From assembly GCF_034259205.1 (NCBI RefSeq), contig NZ_CP139487.1, positions 3,658,001 to 3,722,000 of the forward strand: a stretch of DNA of 64,000 bases. Direction: 5' to 3'. Origin of the DNA: Peredibacter starrii (GTDB taxonomy: Bacteria > Bdellovibrionota > Bacteriovoracia > Bacteriovoracales > Bacteriovoracaceae). Made by a program: the position numbers and the translations under genes. Below, one piece after another: positions 8,334-16,278 of this stretch; within the stretch, counting starts at the first letter, position 1, and the number at the start of each line of letters is the position of its first letter. Under the pieces are notes generated by a model that was given only the letters and a program-made list of their open reading frames with translations, made no database searches and was not told the DNA's origin.

Positions 8334-8654
8334 TTAGTTTAGACCTTTATCCAGAACGATATCGTCCGCAGTCCCGCTGTAATAATAAACGAAATTATAT
8401 CCAGCTTCTGAAAGATCATTTGCAGCTTTTGCTGGAGCATCGTCGCCTTTTTGAAGGCTATAAAGAACTACGTTCTGGTTTTTATTTGGGAATTTTGAAG
8501 AGAACTCGCTCATAAAATTAGAGCTGTAGTTCATGTGCTCAACGTCCTTATACTGAACCGGAGTGCGGTCAGCAGGAAGAAGATCGACGAAAACAAAGTT
8601 AAGACGGTCTTCAAGACGTTGTTTAAAAGCTTCGCGAGGAATTTCGTATTTCAT
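8334..8654 (-). CDS. Rhodanese-like domain protein without the catalytic cysteine
   Basis: A single-domain 106-residue protein with the rhodanese topology: FVFVDLLPADRTPVQYKDVEHMNY corresponds to the usual D-(V/L)-R...F..GHI..A region, and NVVLYSLQKGDDAPAKAANDLSEAGY to the active-site loop and next helix. In active rhodaneses this loop starts with Cys (VxYC-x-x-G); here it reads LYSLQKG, so the sulfur-carrying cysteine is replaced by Ser. Sulfurtransferase activity is therefore unlikely; such inactive domains often act in binding or regulation. It is monocistronic, cytoplasmic, and ends at the GAAA-loop terminator. Confidence 0.65.
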   Translation of the reverse strand: MKYEIPREAFKQRLEDRLNFVFVDLLPADRTPVQYKDVEHMNYSSNFMSEFSSKFPNKNQNVVLYSLQKGDDAPAKAANDLSEAGYNFVYYYSGTADDIVLDKGLN

Positions 8655-8745
8655 AAGTACCTTTCATTGACAGTTTTGGACCCTTTAAAGATACTGCGAA
8701 CTCACCAAAAAGTTTAGATTTTTTTCTTCGATGAGGCCGCGTCAT

Positions 8746-9273
8746 ATGGACCAAAAAGTGAACTTTCTACCTGTCAGTTCGCACCTAAATTGGGACGAAT
8801 ACTTCATGTTTCAAGCGATGATGGCATCGTTTAAAAGCAAAGACCCGAATACTAAAGTCGGATGTGTCTTCGTGGACGACAATAACCATCAGCTATCCAT
8901 GGGTTACAACGGTCAAATTGCCGGAATAGATGAAACTCAAATTCCGTGGGGAAATGTTAAATCTGTCCCGCTTGATCAACAAAAATACGCTTATGTCGTG
9001 CACTCGGAGGCAAATGCTATTCTTCACGCGAAAGCGGACCTTGCCCATTCTCGTTGTTACGTGACTCTTTTCCCATGTCACGAATGCGCAAAAATGATCG
9101 CAACGGTTAAAGTAAAAGAAGTGATTTACCTTTCGGACAAATATCAGGACACGGTTGAGAATGCCATCGCCAAGAAAATCTTTGATATGTCGGGTGTAAA
9201 ATATCGTGAAATGAAAATCCGTAAGGACATTGTGAACGATCTCTTTAAATACTTTGAGACAGTTATTCCTTAA
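8746..9273 (+). CDS. Deoxycytidylate (dCMP) deaminase-family protein
   Basis: Zinc-dependent cytidine/deoxycytidylate deaminase fold. The motif HSEANAI supplies the His zinc ligand and the catalytic Glu (86-88), and PCHEC supplies the two Cys ligands (about 111 and 114). The lead-in DPNTKVGCVFVDD is also typical of dCMP deaminases, which turn dCMP into dUMP for dTMP synthesis. The start at 8746 is chosen because GAGG lies about 9 bases upstream; an in-frame ATG at 8731 has no ribosome site and would add five residues. Its end overlaps the convergent methyltransferase gene by 11 bases. The similar ComEB proteins cannot be excluded as the closest relatives. Confidence 0.88.
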   Translation: MDQKVNFLPVSSHLNWDEYFMFQAMMASFKSKDPNTKVGCVFVDDNNHQLSMGYNGQIAGIDETQIPWGNVKSVPLDQQKYAYVVHSEANAILHAKADLAHSRCYVTLFPCHECAKMIATVKVKEVIYLSDKYQDTVENAIAKKIFDMSGVKYREMKIRKDIVNDLFKYFETVIP

Positions 9274-9895
9274 ATAGGAATAAATCATCACCAATTTTTT
9301 CGGGCCCGGTCATTTTCATCAACTGGGCCAAAAACTCAAAAGACTTCTGATTAAAAAATTGAACATGGGTAATGTCCCGTTTGTAAAACCAGTTAGGAAA
9401 CTGACTTTTTTGCGGATACATTTTTGTTTTAATAAATATTTTCCCTGCGGGATTTAAGATTGAACTTAATCGCTTCATGACTGTCTCCGGTTCACCCAGA
9501 TGTTCAATCACTTCGGATAAAATAATAAAATCGTACTTCTTGTCCCAGATACTTTGATCCGGATGATAATAGAGATCAAATGAATCGACTGAGTGGCCCC
9601 TTTGTTCAAAAAAGCTCCCAAGAATTTTGGTGGCCCCACATCCAAAGTCCAACCCTCTCTCACTTTTTAAAAGATGAGGCAGGACTTCCTGAGAAATATT
9701 TTGGAGATAATGGTGATAACCCGGATCTTGATCAGAATTTTGATGGGAGTCGTAGCGCTTTTTTTCTTCGGTTGGTGAAATCAAGGCCTCGCGAGGAACA
9801 AACACCAGCTCACAGTTTCCACATAAATAGTAAGAACGAATTTTGTCCTGATCAAAGATCGTGCTGCTTTGGTGCTGGCACAGCGGACAGGTCAT
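9263..9895 (-). CDS. SAM-dependent methyltransferase with N-terminal zinc ribbon
   Basis: The N-terminus carries two CxxC pairs (CPLC at 3-6 and CGNC at about 26-29), forming a zinc ribbon. A class I methyltransferase follows: motif I reads GLDFGCGATKILGSFF (about 80-95), then SFDLYY, then FIILSEVIEHLGEPE (about 124-138), typical of Methyltransf_11/23 proteins. The combination resembles 3-demethylubiquinone-type methyltransferases and sugar methyltransferases, but the substrate cannot be read from the sequence. It follows the DUF502 gene, overlapping it by 4 bases, and is convergent with the deaminase gene. Confidence 0.8.
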   Translation of the reverse strand: MTCPLCQHQSSTIFDQDKIRSYYLCGNCELVFVPREALISPTEEKKRYDSHQNSDQDPGYHHYLQNISQEVLPHLLKSERGLDFGCGATKILGSFFEQRGHSVDSFDLYYHPDQSIWDKKYDFIILSEVIEHLGEPETVMKRLSSILNPAGKIFIKTKMYPQKSQFPNWFYKRDITHVQFFNQKSFEFLAQLMKMTGPEKIGDDLFLFKE

Positions 9896-10485
9896 TCTTT
9901 TTCTTTATCGCCGGCCTTAATCCAGGCCGTTACTGAAAGTTTCAGGGCCTGATCAACTGGCATATCTACTTTCTTCACTTTTTCACGCTCAATCAGGATC
10001 GTAATCCCGCCCAGCATGTAGCTAAGGGGAATATAAACAGAAATAAGTCCTGAACCTGGCAGCTCTTCCGAAAGATCTTCGCGAGTCACCAAACCCAGAA
10101 CATCCACACCCATGGCGGGCATCGGAACCAAAACCACTCTTTGCGGTTTATTTTTATCTGAACGACCCGGAATGAGGGCCATCAAATCTTTTAGAGGATT
10201 GTAGATCACTTTAATCAGCGGAACTTTCTCCATGGTGTTGGTTAACCATGAGAAAAACTGACCTGTGATGTAATTGTTGACCAATAAACCAACTAAAAAA
10301 ATCAGGGCAACGGTTACAACAATACCAAGCCCAGGAATATACAGCCATTGTCCCAGCAAATACTCGAGGGTCGATCCGAAAATCGACTCAACTTTTTCAA
10401 TTGCCCAAAAGAGTAAGTAAAAAGTCAGAGTAATAGGAAGAAGAACAATGAGGCCTTTAAAAAAAATCTGATTTAGGTATTTCAT
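9892..10485 (-). CDS. DUF502-family membrane protein
   Basis: 197 residues from the ATG at 10485, the start that gives the standard N-terminus of the family (KYLNQIFFKGLIVLLPITLTFYLL). The longer reading from 10626 would run into the divergent MFS gene and has no support. Two membrane helices (about 8-30 and 50-72) are followed by a soluble domain with IPLIKVIYNPLKDLM-like and GLVTREDL-type segments, in which the G-P/S-x-Y-I-P motif (SVYIPLSYMLGG) is characteristic of DUF502. Members are widespread inner membrane proteins without an assigned role. It is probably transcribed with the methyltransferase, and 55 bases separate it from the divergent MFS start. Confidence 0.82.
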   Translation of the reverse strand: MKYLNQIFFKGLIVLLPITLTFYLLFWAIEKVESIFGSTLEYLLGQWLYIPGLGIVVTVALIFLVGLLVNNYITGQFFSWLTNTMEKVPLIKVIYNPLKDLMALIPGRSDKNKPQRVVLVPMPAMGVDVLGLVTREDLSEELPGSGLISVYIPLSYMLGGITILIEREKVKKVDMPVDQALKLSVTAWIKAGDKEKE

Positions 10486-10540
10486 GGAAGAAGGATTATC
10501 CGCTATGCTGTTTTTACAAAGAATAGCATAGGCGCGCTCG

Positions 10541-11872
10541 ATGAGCAAAACGGCATCTGTCTCCACAAAAGAACATGTTCGGGCCTCTTTTAAGGACGCC
10601 ACTTTCACAAGCCTTAACATCGGCATGTGTGAAAGTTATTTTTGTGCTTATATGCTCGCCCTGGGCATTCCGGGAGTCATCGCCGGACTCGGAACAGTCA
10701 TCCCACAATTTATTGGGGTCATCTTCCAGCTCTTTTCTATTAGAAGTTTCTTTACACGCTTCTCTTTAAAGAAAAGGCTGATGCTTTTTTTAACTCTTCA
10801 GGCCTTTTCTATGGTCCCGTTGATCATGGCGGGAATCTTTAAGATTAATTCGCCAGTATTCATCATCAGTATCCTGGGCATCTACTGGGCCTGTTTGCTT
10901 TCTTTGAACCCACCTTGGAACAGATTAATGGGTCACACCATCCCGACCCGCTTTCGCCTTCGATTTTTTTCCATCCGAAGTCAATTTTCTCAGTTCTCTG
11001 TGTTCGTGGGCCTCATCACTAGTGGCCTGATCCTTTACTGGGCCCGAGGTCATGGGCTTGAGATGCCATTTTATGTTGGCATTTTTATCATTGGCTTCGG
11101 ATTGAAGTGCCTTTCATGGTTTCAAATCAAAAATCATCACATCGATTACACTTTAGAACCCGGATCGGAGCCGCGACTTAGGCTGCGCGACTTCTTAAAG
11201 CGCCTTCGTCAAACCGATCAGGGCAAACTCATCACCTTTTTGTTTCTCTTTTACGTTTCTGTGTACTTTGCTGCCCCCTACTTCAACCCTTTCATGCTGA
11301 AGAGGCTCCAATTTAACTATCTGGAGTACATGGCGATCACTTCCATTTCTTATTTCGGCCGGGTTCTGATGTTCCGGATCCTTCAAAAGAAGGCAAAGGC
11401 CCGTCATGTGGACAAAATTCTCCTGTTTTCAACGATTGGAATCTCAACATCGCCACTTTTGTGGGCACTTTCACAGAACTACTGGTGGATTGCGGGGGTG
11501 GAATTCATGTCAGGATGTTATTGGGCGGGGTTTGAACTCTCCACCATCCTCCTTTATTTCCAAAAGATCGATGATCGGGAACGAACCAGTGTAATTACCT
11601 ACATTGCCCTCCTTAATACCACCGGGATGCTACTCGGTTCATTACTTGGGGCGAGCTTCATGAAAGTTTTGCCGCCTGGTTGGGATCAGTACCTCACCTT
11701 GTTTACCGTCGCGACCTTATTAAGAATCGGCCTAGTGATGTTTGCACCACAGGTAAATTTCAAGGGCCAGATACCAAAACTTATCGCCTCAAGAAGAGTT
11801 CTAAATGTGATGGTTCCATCAGGACTATTATCGCGACCGTTGTTAGAAAAATCGAAGAAGAAAAAGAAGTAA
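10541..11872 (+). CDS. Major facilitator superfamily transporter
   Basis: 443 residues with about 11-12 membrane helices. The N-terminal helix pair, the loop FTRFSLKKRLMLF (about 72-84, the A-motif position between helices 2 and 3) and the central charged loop (about 205-225, EPRLRLRDFLKRLRQ) fit the MFS layout. The C-terminal tail is very basic (KSKKKKK). No substrate motif is clear; similar orphan MFS proteins occur in many predatory deltaproteobacterial-type genomes. The gene is monocistronic and divergent from the DUF502 gene, and its transcript probably ends at the hairpin 11912-11929. Confidence 0.78.
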   Translation: MSKTASVSTKEHVRASFKDATFTSLNIGMCESYFCAYMLALGIPGVIAGLGTVIPQFIGVIFQLFSIRSFFTRFSLKKRLMLFLTLQAFSMVPLIMAGIFKINSPVFIISILGIYWACLLSLNPPWNRLMGHTIPTRFRLRFFSIRSQFSQFSVFVGLITSGLILYWARGHGLEMPFYVGIFIIGFGLKCLSWFQIKNHHIDYTLEPGSEPRLRLRDFLKRLRQTDQGKLITFLFLFYVSVYFAAPYFNPFMLKRLQFNYLEYMAITSISYFGRVLMFRILQKKAKARHVDKILLFSTIGISTSPLLWALSQNYWWIAGVEFMSGCYWAGFELSTILLYFQKIDDRERTSVITYIALLNTTGMLLGSLLGASFMKVLPPGWDQYLTLFTVATLLRIGLVMFAPQVNFKGQIPKLIASRRVLNVMVPSGLLSRPLLEKSKKKKK

Positions 11873-11901
11873 GAGAAATGTGATTTTCAGAGGGAAAATG
11901 G

Positions 11902-11929
11902 GCAAAAAAAAAGCCACCCGAAGGTGGCT
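11902..11929 (-). terminator. Rho-independent terminator, UUCG-loop, for the Lys/Ala repeat gene
   Basis: On the minus strand AGCCACC-TTCG-GGTGGCT followed by nine T (complement of the A run ending at 11911). It has a very stable cUUCGg loop. In plus orientation it has four T and may also stop the MFS transcript. Confidence 0.9.
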
Positions 11930-11943
11930 TTTAGCAAGTCGAA

Positions 11944-12057
11944 TTACTTCTTCTTAGCTGCTTTTTTTGTAGCTTTTTTTGCTACTTTTTTTGTTGCTTT
12001 CTTAGCTACTTTCTTAGTTGCTTTTTTTGTAGCTTTTTTTGCTGCTTTCTTAGCCAT
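11944..12057 (-). CDS. Lys/Ala tetrapeptide-repeat protein, histone H1-tail-like (37 residues)
   Basis: A very short but convincing gene. ATG at 12057 is preceded on the minus strand by GGGAGG (12063-12068), and the gene ends 15 bases before a strong dedicated terminator. The whole protein consists of nine x-x-K-K units (x being Ala, Thr or Val) after the initial Met-Ala, closing with an extra Lys; about half its residues are lysine, with no acidic or aromatic residue. This is the composition of histone H1 C-terminal tails and of bacterial H1-like proteins (Hc1, AlgP, KA-repeat tails), so binding to DNA or RNA is likely. The repeat length may vary between strains by slippage. It lies between the MFS gene and clpA. 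Confidence 0.85.
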   Translation of the reverse strand: MAKKAAKKATKKATKKVAKKATKKVAKKATKKAAKKK

Positions 12058-12212
12058 AATTTCCTCCCAGGAAATAGTTGGTTAACATTAATTGACCTTT
12101 CTTATTTAAAGCTTAATCAGATTTTTTACTTAACGCAAATAAAAAATACAAATTTTATTCAACTGATACTTTTTTTTATTCAATTGGTGGGTGCTGATGG
12201 TTTTTTTGACGG

Positions 12213-12256
12213 CCTTCATGCACTTCAATTGTTGTTTCAATTGTTATGCATGAAGG
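12213..12256. repeat. Nested inverted repeat between clpA and the Lys/Ala repeat gene
   Basis: Outer arms CCTTCATGCA (12213-12222) and TGCATGAAGG (12247-12256) are perfect 10-bp complements. Inside them CAATTG occurs twice (12226-12231 and 12238-12243), itself palindromic. No T tract follows on the minus strand, so it is not a standard terminator of clpA. It could be an RNA stem at the clpA 3' end or a protein-binding site upstream of the repeat gene. Confidence 0.6.
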
Positions 12257-12279
12257 ATCGGAAGGTTTAAAAAAGATAT

Positions 12280-14622
12280 TTAGGAAAAAATGAAATCGAG
12301 TTCATCGTTTTTAACTTCAACGATGACCTTGCCACCTTTTTCGAGCTTACCAAAAAGGATCTCATGGGCCAAAGGCTTCTTGATCTTCTCATTGATAAGA
12401 CGAGCAATTGGTCTCGCTCCAAGCTTATCATCGTAACCGTTCTTCGATAGCCAAGCCTTGGCTTTTTCAGAGACTTCGAGCTCTACTTTTTTCTCAACCA
12501 ACTGGTTCTCAAGCTCCATCAAGAACTTCGAAACCACCATCTCGATGTTCTTATTATCGAGCTTGTTGAAGCTGATCACAGCATCCAGACGGTTTCTGAA
12601 CTCAGGGGTGAAATAATTTTTAATGGCCTGGTCGCGCTTAGAGGAATTTATTTCCCCATCGCTCAATACTTTGGCACCCAGACCGATTGATCCGGCGTCC
12701 ATTTCTTTAGCACCAGCATTTGAAGTCATGATCAGGACCACATTTCTGAAATCAGAGGTGCGGCCGTTGGAGTCAGTCAGCGCTCCATGGTCCATAACTT
12801 GCAATAGGATGTTGAAAACGTCCGGATGGGCCTTCTCAATCTCATCTAATAACAGAACTGAGTATGGGGTCTTGTTGATGGCGTCGGTTAAAACTCCACC
12901 CTGTTCAAAGCCCACATAACCCGGAGGCGCCCCGATTAATTTAGAGACCGTATGTTTCTCCATGAACTCAGACATATCGATGCGGACGAAATTAATGCCC
13001 ATAATATGTGCCAGTTGTTTCGCAAGTTCGGTCTTACCAACACCAGTTGGACCGGTGAAAAGGAAGCTCGCGATCGGCTTATCAACATTACCAAGGCCCG
13101 ATCTGTTCAAGATAATCGCATTTGAGACCTTATCGATGGCCTGATCTTGACCATAGATCATCATTTTCAGATCACGATCAAGATAACGAAGCTTCTCTTT
13201 TTCGTTCATTGAGATAGATTTCTGCGGAATTCGCGCGATCTTCGAAATAATGAACTCAATATCCTGAAGATTGACCTCTGAACCTGTTCCACGATCCGGT
13301 TTCAAGCGGATGTAGGCACCTACTTCATCGATCACATCAATGGCCTTATCAGGCAGTTTTCTGTCGGCCACGTGCTTGTGTGACAGCTCAACTGCTGCAC
13401 GAATAACTTGGTCTGGATACGTTACCTGATGGTGCTCCTCAAATTTCGATTTAAGACCTGATAAAATCTGAATCGAGTCTTCAATTGAAGGTTCAAGCAC
13501 ATCAATTTTCTGGAATCGACGATTGAGGGCCTGATCTTTCTCAAAATATTTGCGGTATTCATCAAAAGTGGTCGACCCCATACAACGGATCTGACCTTTT
13601 GAAAGGGCCGGTTTCAATAAGTTTGAAGCATCCAAGCTTCCACCTGAAGTGGCACCAGCACCAATGATGGTGTGAATTTCGTCGATAAAGAGAATTGACC
13701 CTTTTTCTTCATTTTCTTTTTCCAGGGCCTGAAGAACTAACTTTAAACGTTCCTCAAAGTCCCCGCGGAACTTAGTACCCGCCAAAAGTGAGGCCATATC
13801 AAGTGCGTAGACTGTGGTATTGGCCAGGGCACTTGGTACTCTATTTTCAACAATTGCTTTGGCGAGACCTTCTGCAATGGCAGTTTTACCAACACCGGAG
13901 TCCCCCACCAGAATTGGATTGTTTTTACGGCGACGACAAAGAATCTGAATGATTCGTTGAATTTCATCCTCACGTCCAATTATTGGATCGATCTTACCCT
14001 GGCGGGCAAGATTATTTAGATTGGTTGTGAATTCACTAAGGGCCTTCTCATACTTTTCTTCTTTGCGAAAAGTTTCGCCCGGAGCTTCGATAGTTGATTC
14101 TTCCTGAGAATTTACCGGACGGTCAGTTGAATGGGCGATTTTCTCAACCACATCAATTCTTGTTACACCCTGGCGCTCAAGGAAATAAGTGGCATGAGAT
14201 TCTTTTTCACTAAACATCGCCACTAAAAGGTTAATGGCCTGGATTGATTTCTTACCAGAGCTTTGAATGTGGATGGCCGCACGCTGGATCACGCGCTGAA
14301 GGCTCAAAGAAATCTCTGGTTGATAAAGAATTCCATTATCTTTAGCGATATCGCGAAGCTGTTCATTACCAAACTGCTTGCGGTTTAATTCCTGAATTTC
14401 TTCTTCACTTAATAATGAGAAGTTTGAATCTTCATCCAGAAACCCCGATAGATCTTTTTTAAGGTCACCAAGATTGGCACCACAATCTACCAGTATTTCT
14501 ATCACCGTTTCATCTTCGAGCATTGAAAGGAGCACGTTCTCAAGGGTAAGAAACTCATGTTTCTTTTCATTTGCCCGGCGGATGGCCCGGTTTAATATCT
14601 GTTCTAATTTTTGGCTAATCAT
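12280..14622 (-). CDS. clpA: ATP-dependent Clp protease, ATPase subunit ClpA
   Basis: Hexameric AAA+ unfoldase that feeds substrates to ClpP. It has an N-terminal Clp repeat domain (1-150) that docks ClpS, a first AAA+ module with Walker A GDSGVGKT (240-247) and Walker B LFIDE (311-315), and a second with GPTGVGKT (524-531) and LLLDE (590-594). The ClpP-docking tripeptide IGL (646-648) is present. The spacing without a long middle coiled-coil domain tells ClpA from ClpB/ClpC. The length of 780 residues matches E. coli ClpA (758). It has its own -10 element (14644-14649) and lies just after clpS. ClpP is not in the window. Confidence 0.97.
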   Translation of the reverse strand: MISQKLEQILNRAIRRANEKKHEFLTLENVLLSMLEDETVIEILVDCGANLGDLKKDLSGFLDEDSNFSLLSEEEIQELNRKQFGNEQLRDIAKDNGILYQPEISLSLQRVIQRAAIHIQSSGKKSIQAINLLVAMFSEKESHATYFLERQGVTRIDVVEKIAHSTDRPVNSQEESTIEAPGETFRKEEKYEKALSEFTTNLNNLARQGKIDPIIGREDEIQRIIQILCRRRKNNPILVGDSGVGKTAIAEGLAKAIVENRVPSALANTTVYALDMASLLAGTKFRGDFEERLKLVLQALEKENEEKGSILFIDEIHTIIGAGATSGGSLDASNLLKPALSKGQIRCMGSTTFDEYRKYFEKDQALNRRFQKIDVLEPSIEDSIQILSGLKSKFEEHHQVTYPDQVIRAAVELSHKHVADRKLPDKAIDVIDEVGAYIRLKPDRGTGSEVNLQDIEFIISKIARIPQKSISMNEKEKLRYLDRDLKMMIYGQDQAIDKVSNAIILNRSGLGNVDKPIASFLFTGPTGVGKTELAKQLAHIMGINFVRIDMSEFMEKHTVSKLIGAPPGYVGFEQGGVLTDAINKTPYSVLLLDEIEKAHPDVFNILLQVMDHGALTDSNGRTSDFRNVVLIMTSNAGAKEMDAGSIGLGAKVLSDGEINSSKRDQAIKNYFTPEFRNRLDAVISFNKLDNKNIEMVVSKFLMELENQLVEKKVELEVSEKAKAWLSKNGYDDKLGARPIARLINEKIKKPLAHEILFGKLEKGGKVIVEVKNDELDFIFS

Positions 14623-14643
14623 ATTATTTTTCCTCTCACTCTC

Positions 14644-14649
14644 ATTATA
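14644..14649 (-). promoter_or_regulatory. Consensus -10 box upstream of clpA
   Basis: TATAAT on the minus strand, 21 bases before the clpA ATG. No good -35 box is visible at 16-18 bases (TTCCCA at best), so it is a candidate promoter only. It would allow clpA transcription apart from clpS. Confidence 0.45.
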
Positions 14650-14701
14650 CTAGAAGATGGTGACGGTTGGGAAAATGGCAAGGTAATGTAAGGAACTTTA
14701 A

Positions 14702-15025
14702 TTAAGAATCACAAGGCTCAGTACTGCACTTTAATGGGTGACCATTTTCTCGGGCATACTTAGTTACTTTGGCAACTTTTGACTCGGCGACTTCGAATGT
14801 ATACATGCCACAGATGGCAAATCCACGGGTATGAACTTCAAGCATAATTGCTTGAGCTTCATCCGAACTCTTACTGAAATATTTTTGCAGCACAAGAATC
14901 ACAAATTCCATAGTGGTATAGTCATCATTATGCATGAGGACTTTATACTTACGGGGCGCTTGCAGCTTCTCTTTTTTGGCCGTTGCTACGCCGGATTGTT
15001 CATCTTTATCGGTTTCTGAAGACAT
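14702..15025 (-). CDS. clpS: ATP-dependent Clp protease adaptor ClpS
   Basis: Adaptor that delivers N-degron substrates to ClpA. After a flexible N-terminal segment of about 27 residues comes the folded core: [17 protein letters not shown] (about 27-43) with the HNDD that lines the N-degron pocket, and [19 protein letters not shown] (about 63-81). The length (107) and the order clpS then clpA on the same strand are the classical arrangement. The start codon at 15025 leaves only 30 bases to the divergent RlmK-like gene, so the control regions of the two must overlap. Confidence 0.97.
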   Translation of the reverse strand: MSSETDKDEQSGVATAKKEKLQAPRKYKVLMHNDDYTTMEFVILVLQKYFSKSSDEAQAIMLEVHTRGFAICGMYTFEVAESKVAKVTKYARENGHPLKCSTEPCDS

Positions 15026-15055
15026 AGGTATTCATCAGTTGTTAATATTGAGAGG

Positions 15056-16042
15056 ATGCACCAAATCCCCATGAAAGGCAATACTGTGACAGCTGATCCA
15101 ACCGCACTAAAAAATCGTCTCACTAAAAATGTGAAAAAATTAAAGTCTTATCTTAATAAAAACCAAATTGAAGCTTACCGGTTGTATAATAAAGATATTC
15201 CGGAATATCCCTATCTGATTGATGTTTACGGCAAACAGGCCGTTATTTATGAGCAAGGTAAAAAATTAAATGATGAGGAACAAGCAATTCGCGAAAATCA
15301 CCAACGTGATATCGAAATTGCCATTGAAGAAGTTCTAAAAATTCCAAAAGCTGATCAGCATTTTAAAATTCGTGAGAAACAAAAAGGAAAAGAGCAGTAT
15401 CAATCACTTGATGCGAAATCTACGGAGTTCTTTGAAGTGAAGGAACCACCTTTCAAGTTTCTCGTAAATCTTGAGCGCTACCTAGATACGGGTCTATTTC
15501 TCGACCATCGCCCTCTTCGCCAATATCTTTACAATAATTCTAAAGATAAAAGAGTATTGAATCTCTTTTGTTACACAGGTTCAATCAGCGTTGCTGCTGC
15601 TAAGGGCGGCGGTAAAGTTACATCTATTGATATGTCGAATACCTATTTAGATTGGGCCTATGAAAATTTCCTCATCAATGACCTTAATCCTAAGGAACAT
15701 GTCTTTTATCAGGCCGATGTTCTAAAAGAACTTATTGTTCGCAAAGAGAAAGGTGAACTCTTTGATATCATCGTGCTGGATCCACCAAGCTTTTCAAACT
15801 CTAAGAGAATGGAAGAAGACCTGGATATCGAACGCGATCACCCGATCCTTATCCGCGATACGATGCAATTACTTGCTCCGGGTGGAACATTGTTCTTTTC
15901 TACTAATAAGAGAAAGTTTGAGCTTCACAGAATTATCGGCGACAACTATAAAGTAAAAGAAATCTCACAATGGACCATCCCTCAGGACTTCCACCAGAGC
16001 AATATCCACCGCGCTTTTACTATTGAACGTCACCAATCTTAA
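15056..16042 (+). CDS. Class I rRNA (guanine) methyltransferase, RlmK-like
   Basis: Resembles the C-terminal (RlmK) half of the fused E. coli RlmKL enzyme, which makes 7-methylguanine at G2069 of 23S rRNA. Visible features are the N-terminal NRLTKNVKKLKSYLNK and AYRLYNKDIPEYPYLID segments, then GLFLDHRPLR, motif I LNLFCYTGSISVAAAKGG (about 165-182), and the catalytic-site motif LDPPSFSNSKRM. The THUMP/RlmL half is absent, so this is a stand-alone enzyme. ATG 15056 has its purine-rich GAGAGG directly adjacent, which is unusually close; ATG 15071 is an alternative giving a five-residue shorter protein. It is divergent from clpS with 30 bases between starts. Confidence 0.85.
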   Translation: MHQIPMKGNTVTADPTALKNRLTKNVKKLKSYLNKNQIEAYRLYNKDIPEYPYLIDVYGKQAVIYEQGKKLNDEEQAIRENHQRDIEIAIEEVLKIPKADQHFKIREKQKGKEQYQSLDAKSTEFFEVKEPPFKFLVNLERYLDTGLFLDHRPLRQYLYNNSKDKRVLNLFCYTGSISVAAAKGGGKVTSIDMSNTYLDWAYENFLINDLNPKEHVFYQADVLKELIVRKEKGELFDIIVLDPPSFSNSKRMEEDLDIERDHPILIRDTMQLLAPGGTLFFSTNKRKFELHRIIGDNYKVKEISQWTIPQDFHQSNIHRAFTIERHQS

Positions 16043-16090
16043 CCAAAACTAATACCTACTATTAGACACACTTATTATTTTGCGATTTTC

Positions 16091-16108
16091 AGGGGGCCTC
16101 AGCCCCCT
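16091..16108. other. GC-rich hairpin in the 16043-16278 spacer
   Basis: AGGGGGC-CTCA-GCCCCCT, a 7-bp all but GC stem 50 bases after the methyltransferase stop. It has no T tract on either side; it may still end or protect the 3' end of that transcript. The rest of the 236-base spacer holds a leader hairpin next to the following gene and no ORF with a ribosome site. Confidence 0.55.
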
Positions 16109-16229
16109 CAGAAACCTGTAATAAATACCCAAATTTCCACTGAAATCGCCCCGAGTACCGTAAAATTTTCCAAGTTTTCACAATTCATTGACCTAATGTT
16201 TCAAAAACTGATACAAGAGCCCAAATTTT

Positions 16230-16266
16230 TTTGATTCATACGAATGGATCACTAATTGGAATCAAA
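16230..16266 (+). promoter_or_regulatory. Leader inverted repeat just upstream of the ribosome site of the Gly-rich gene
   Basis: TTTGATTC (16230-16237) pairs with GAATCAAA (16259-16266); the ribosome-binding GGGGGC starts four bases later (16270). In RNA this would form an 8-bp stem directly before the Shine-Dalgarno, or in DNA an operator. Confidence 0.45.
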
Positions 16267-16278
16267 TTAGGGGGCAAT

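Noticed and set aside
10486-10626. N-terminal extension of the DUF502 gene
   Set aside because: The added residues run antisense through the divergent MFS start and are not part of the DUF502 family; the ATG at 10485 gives the normal start.
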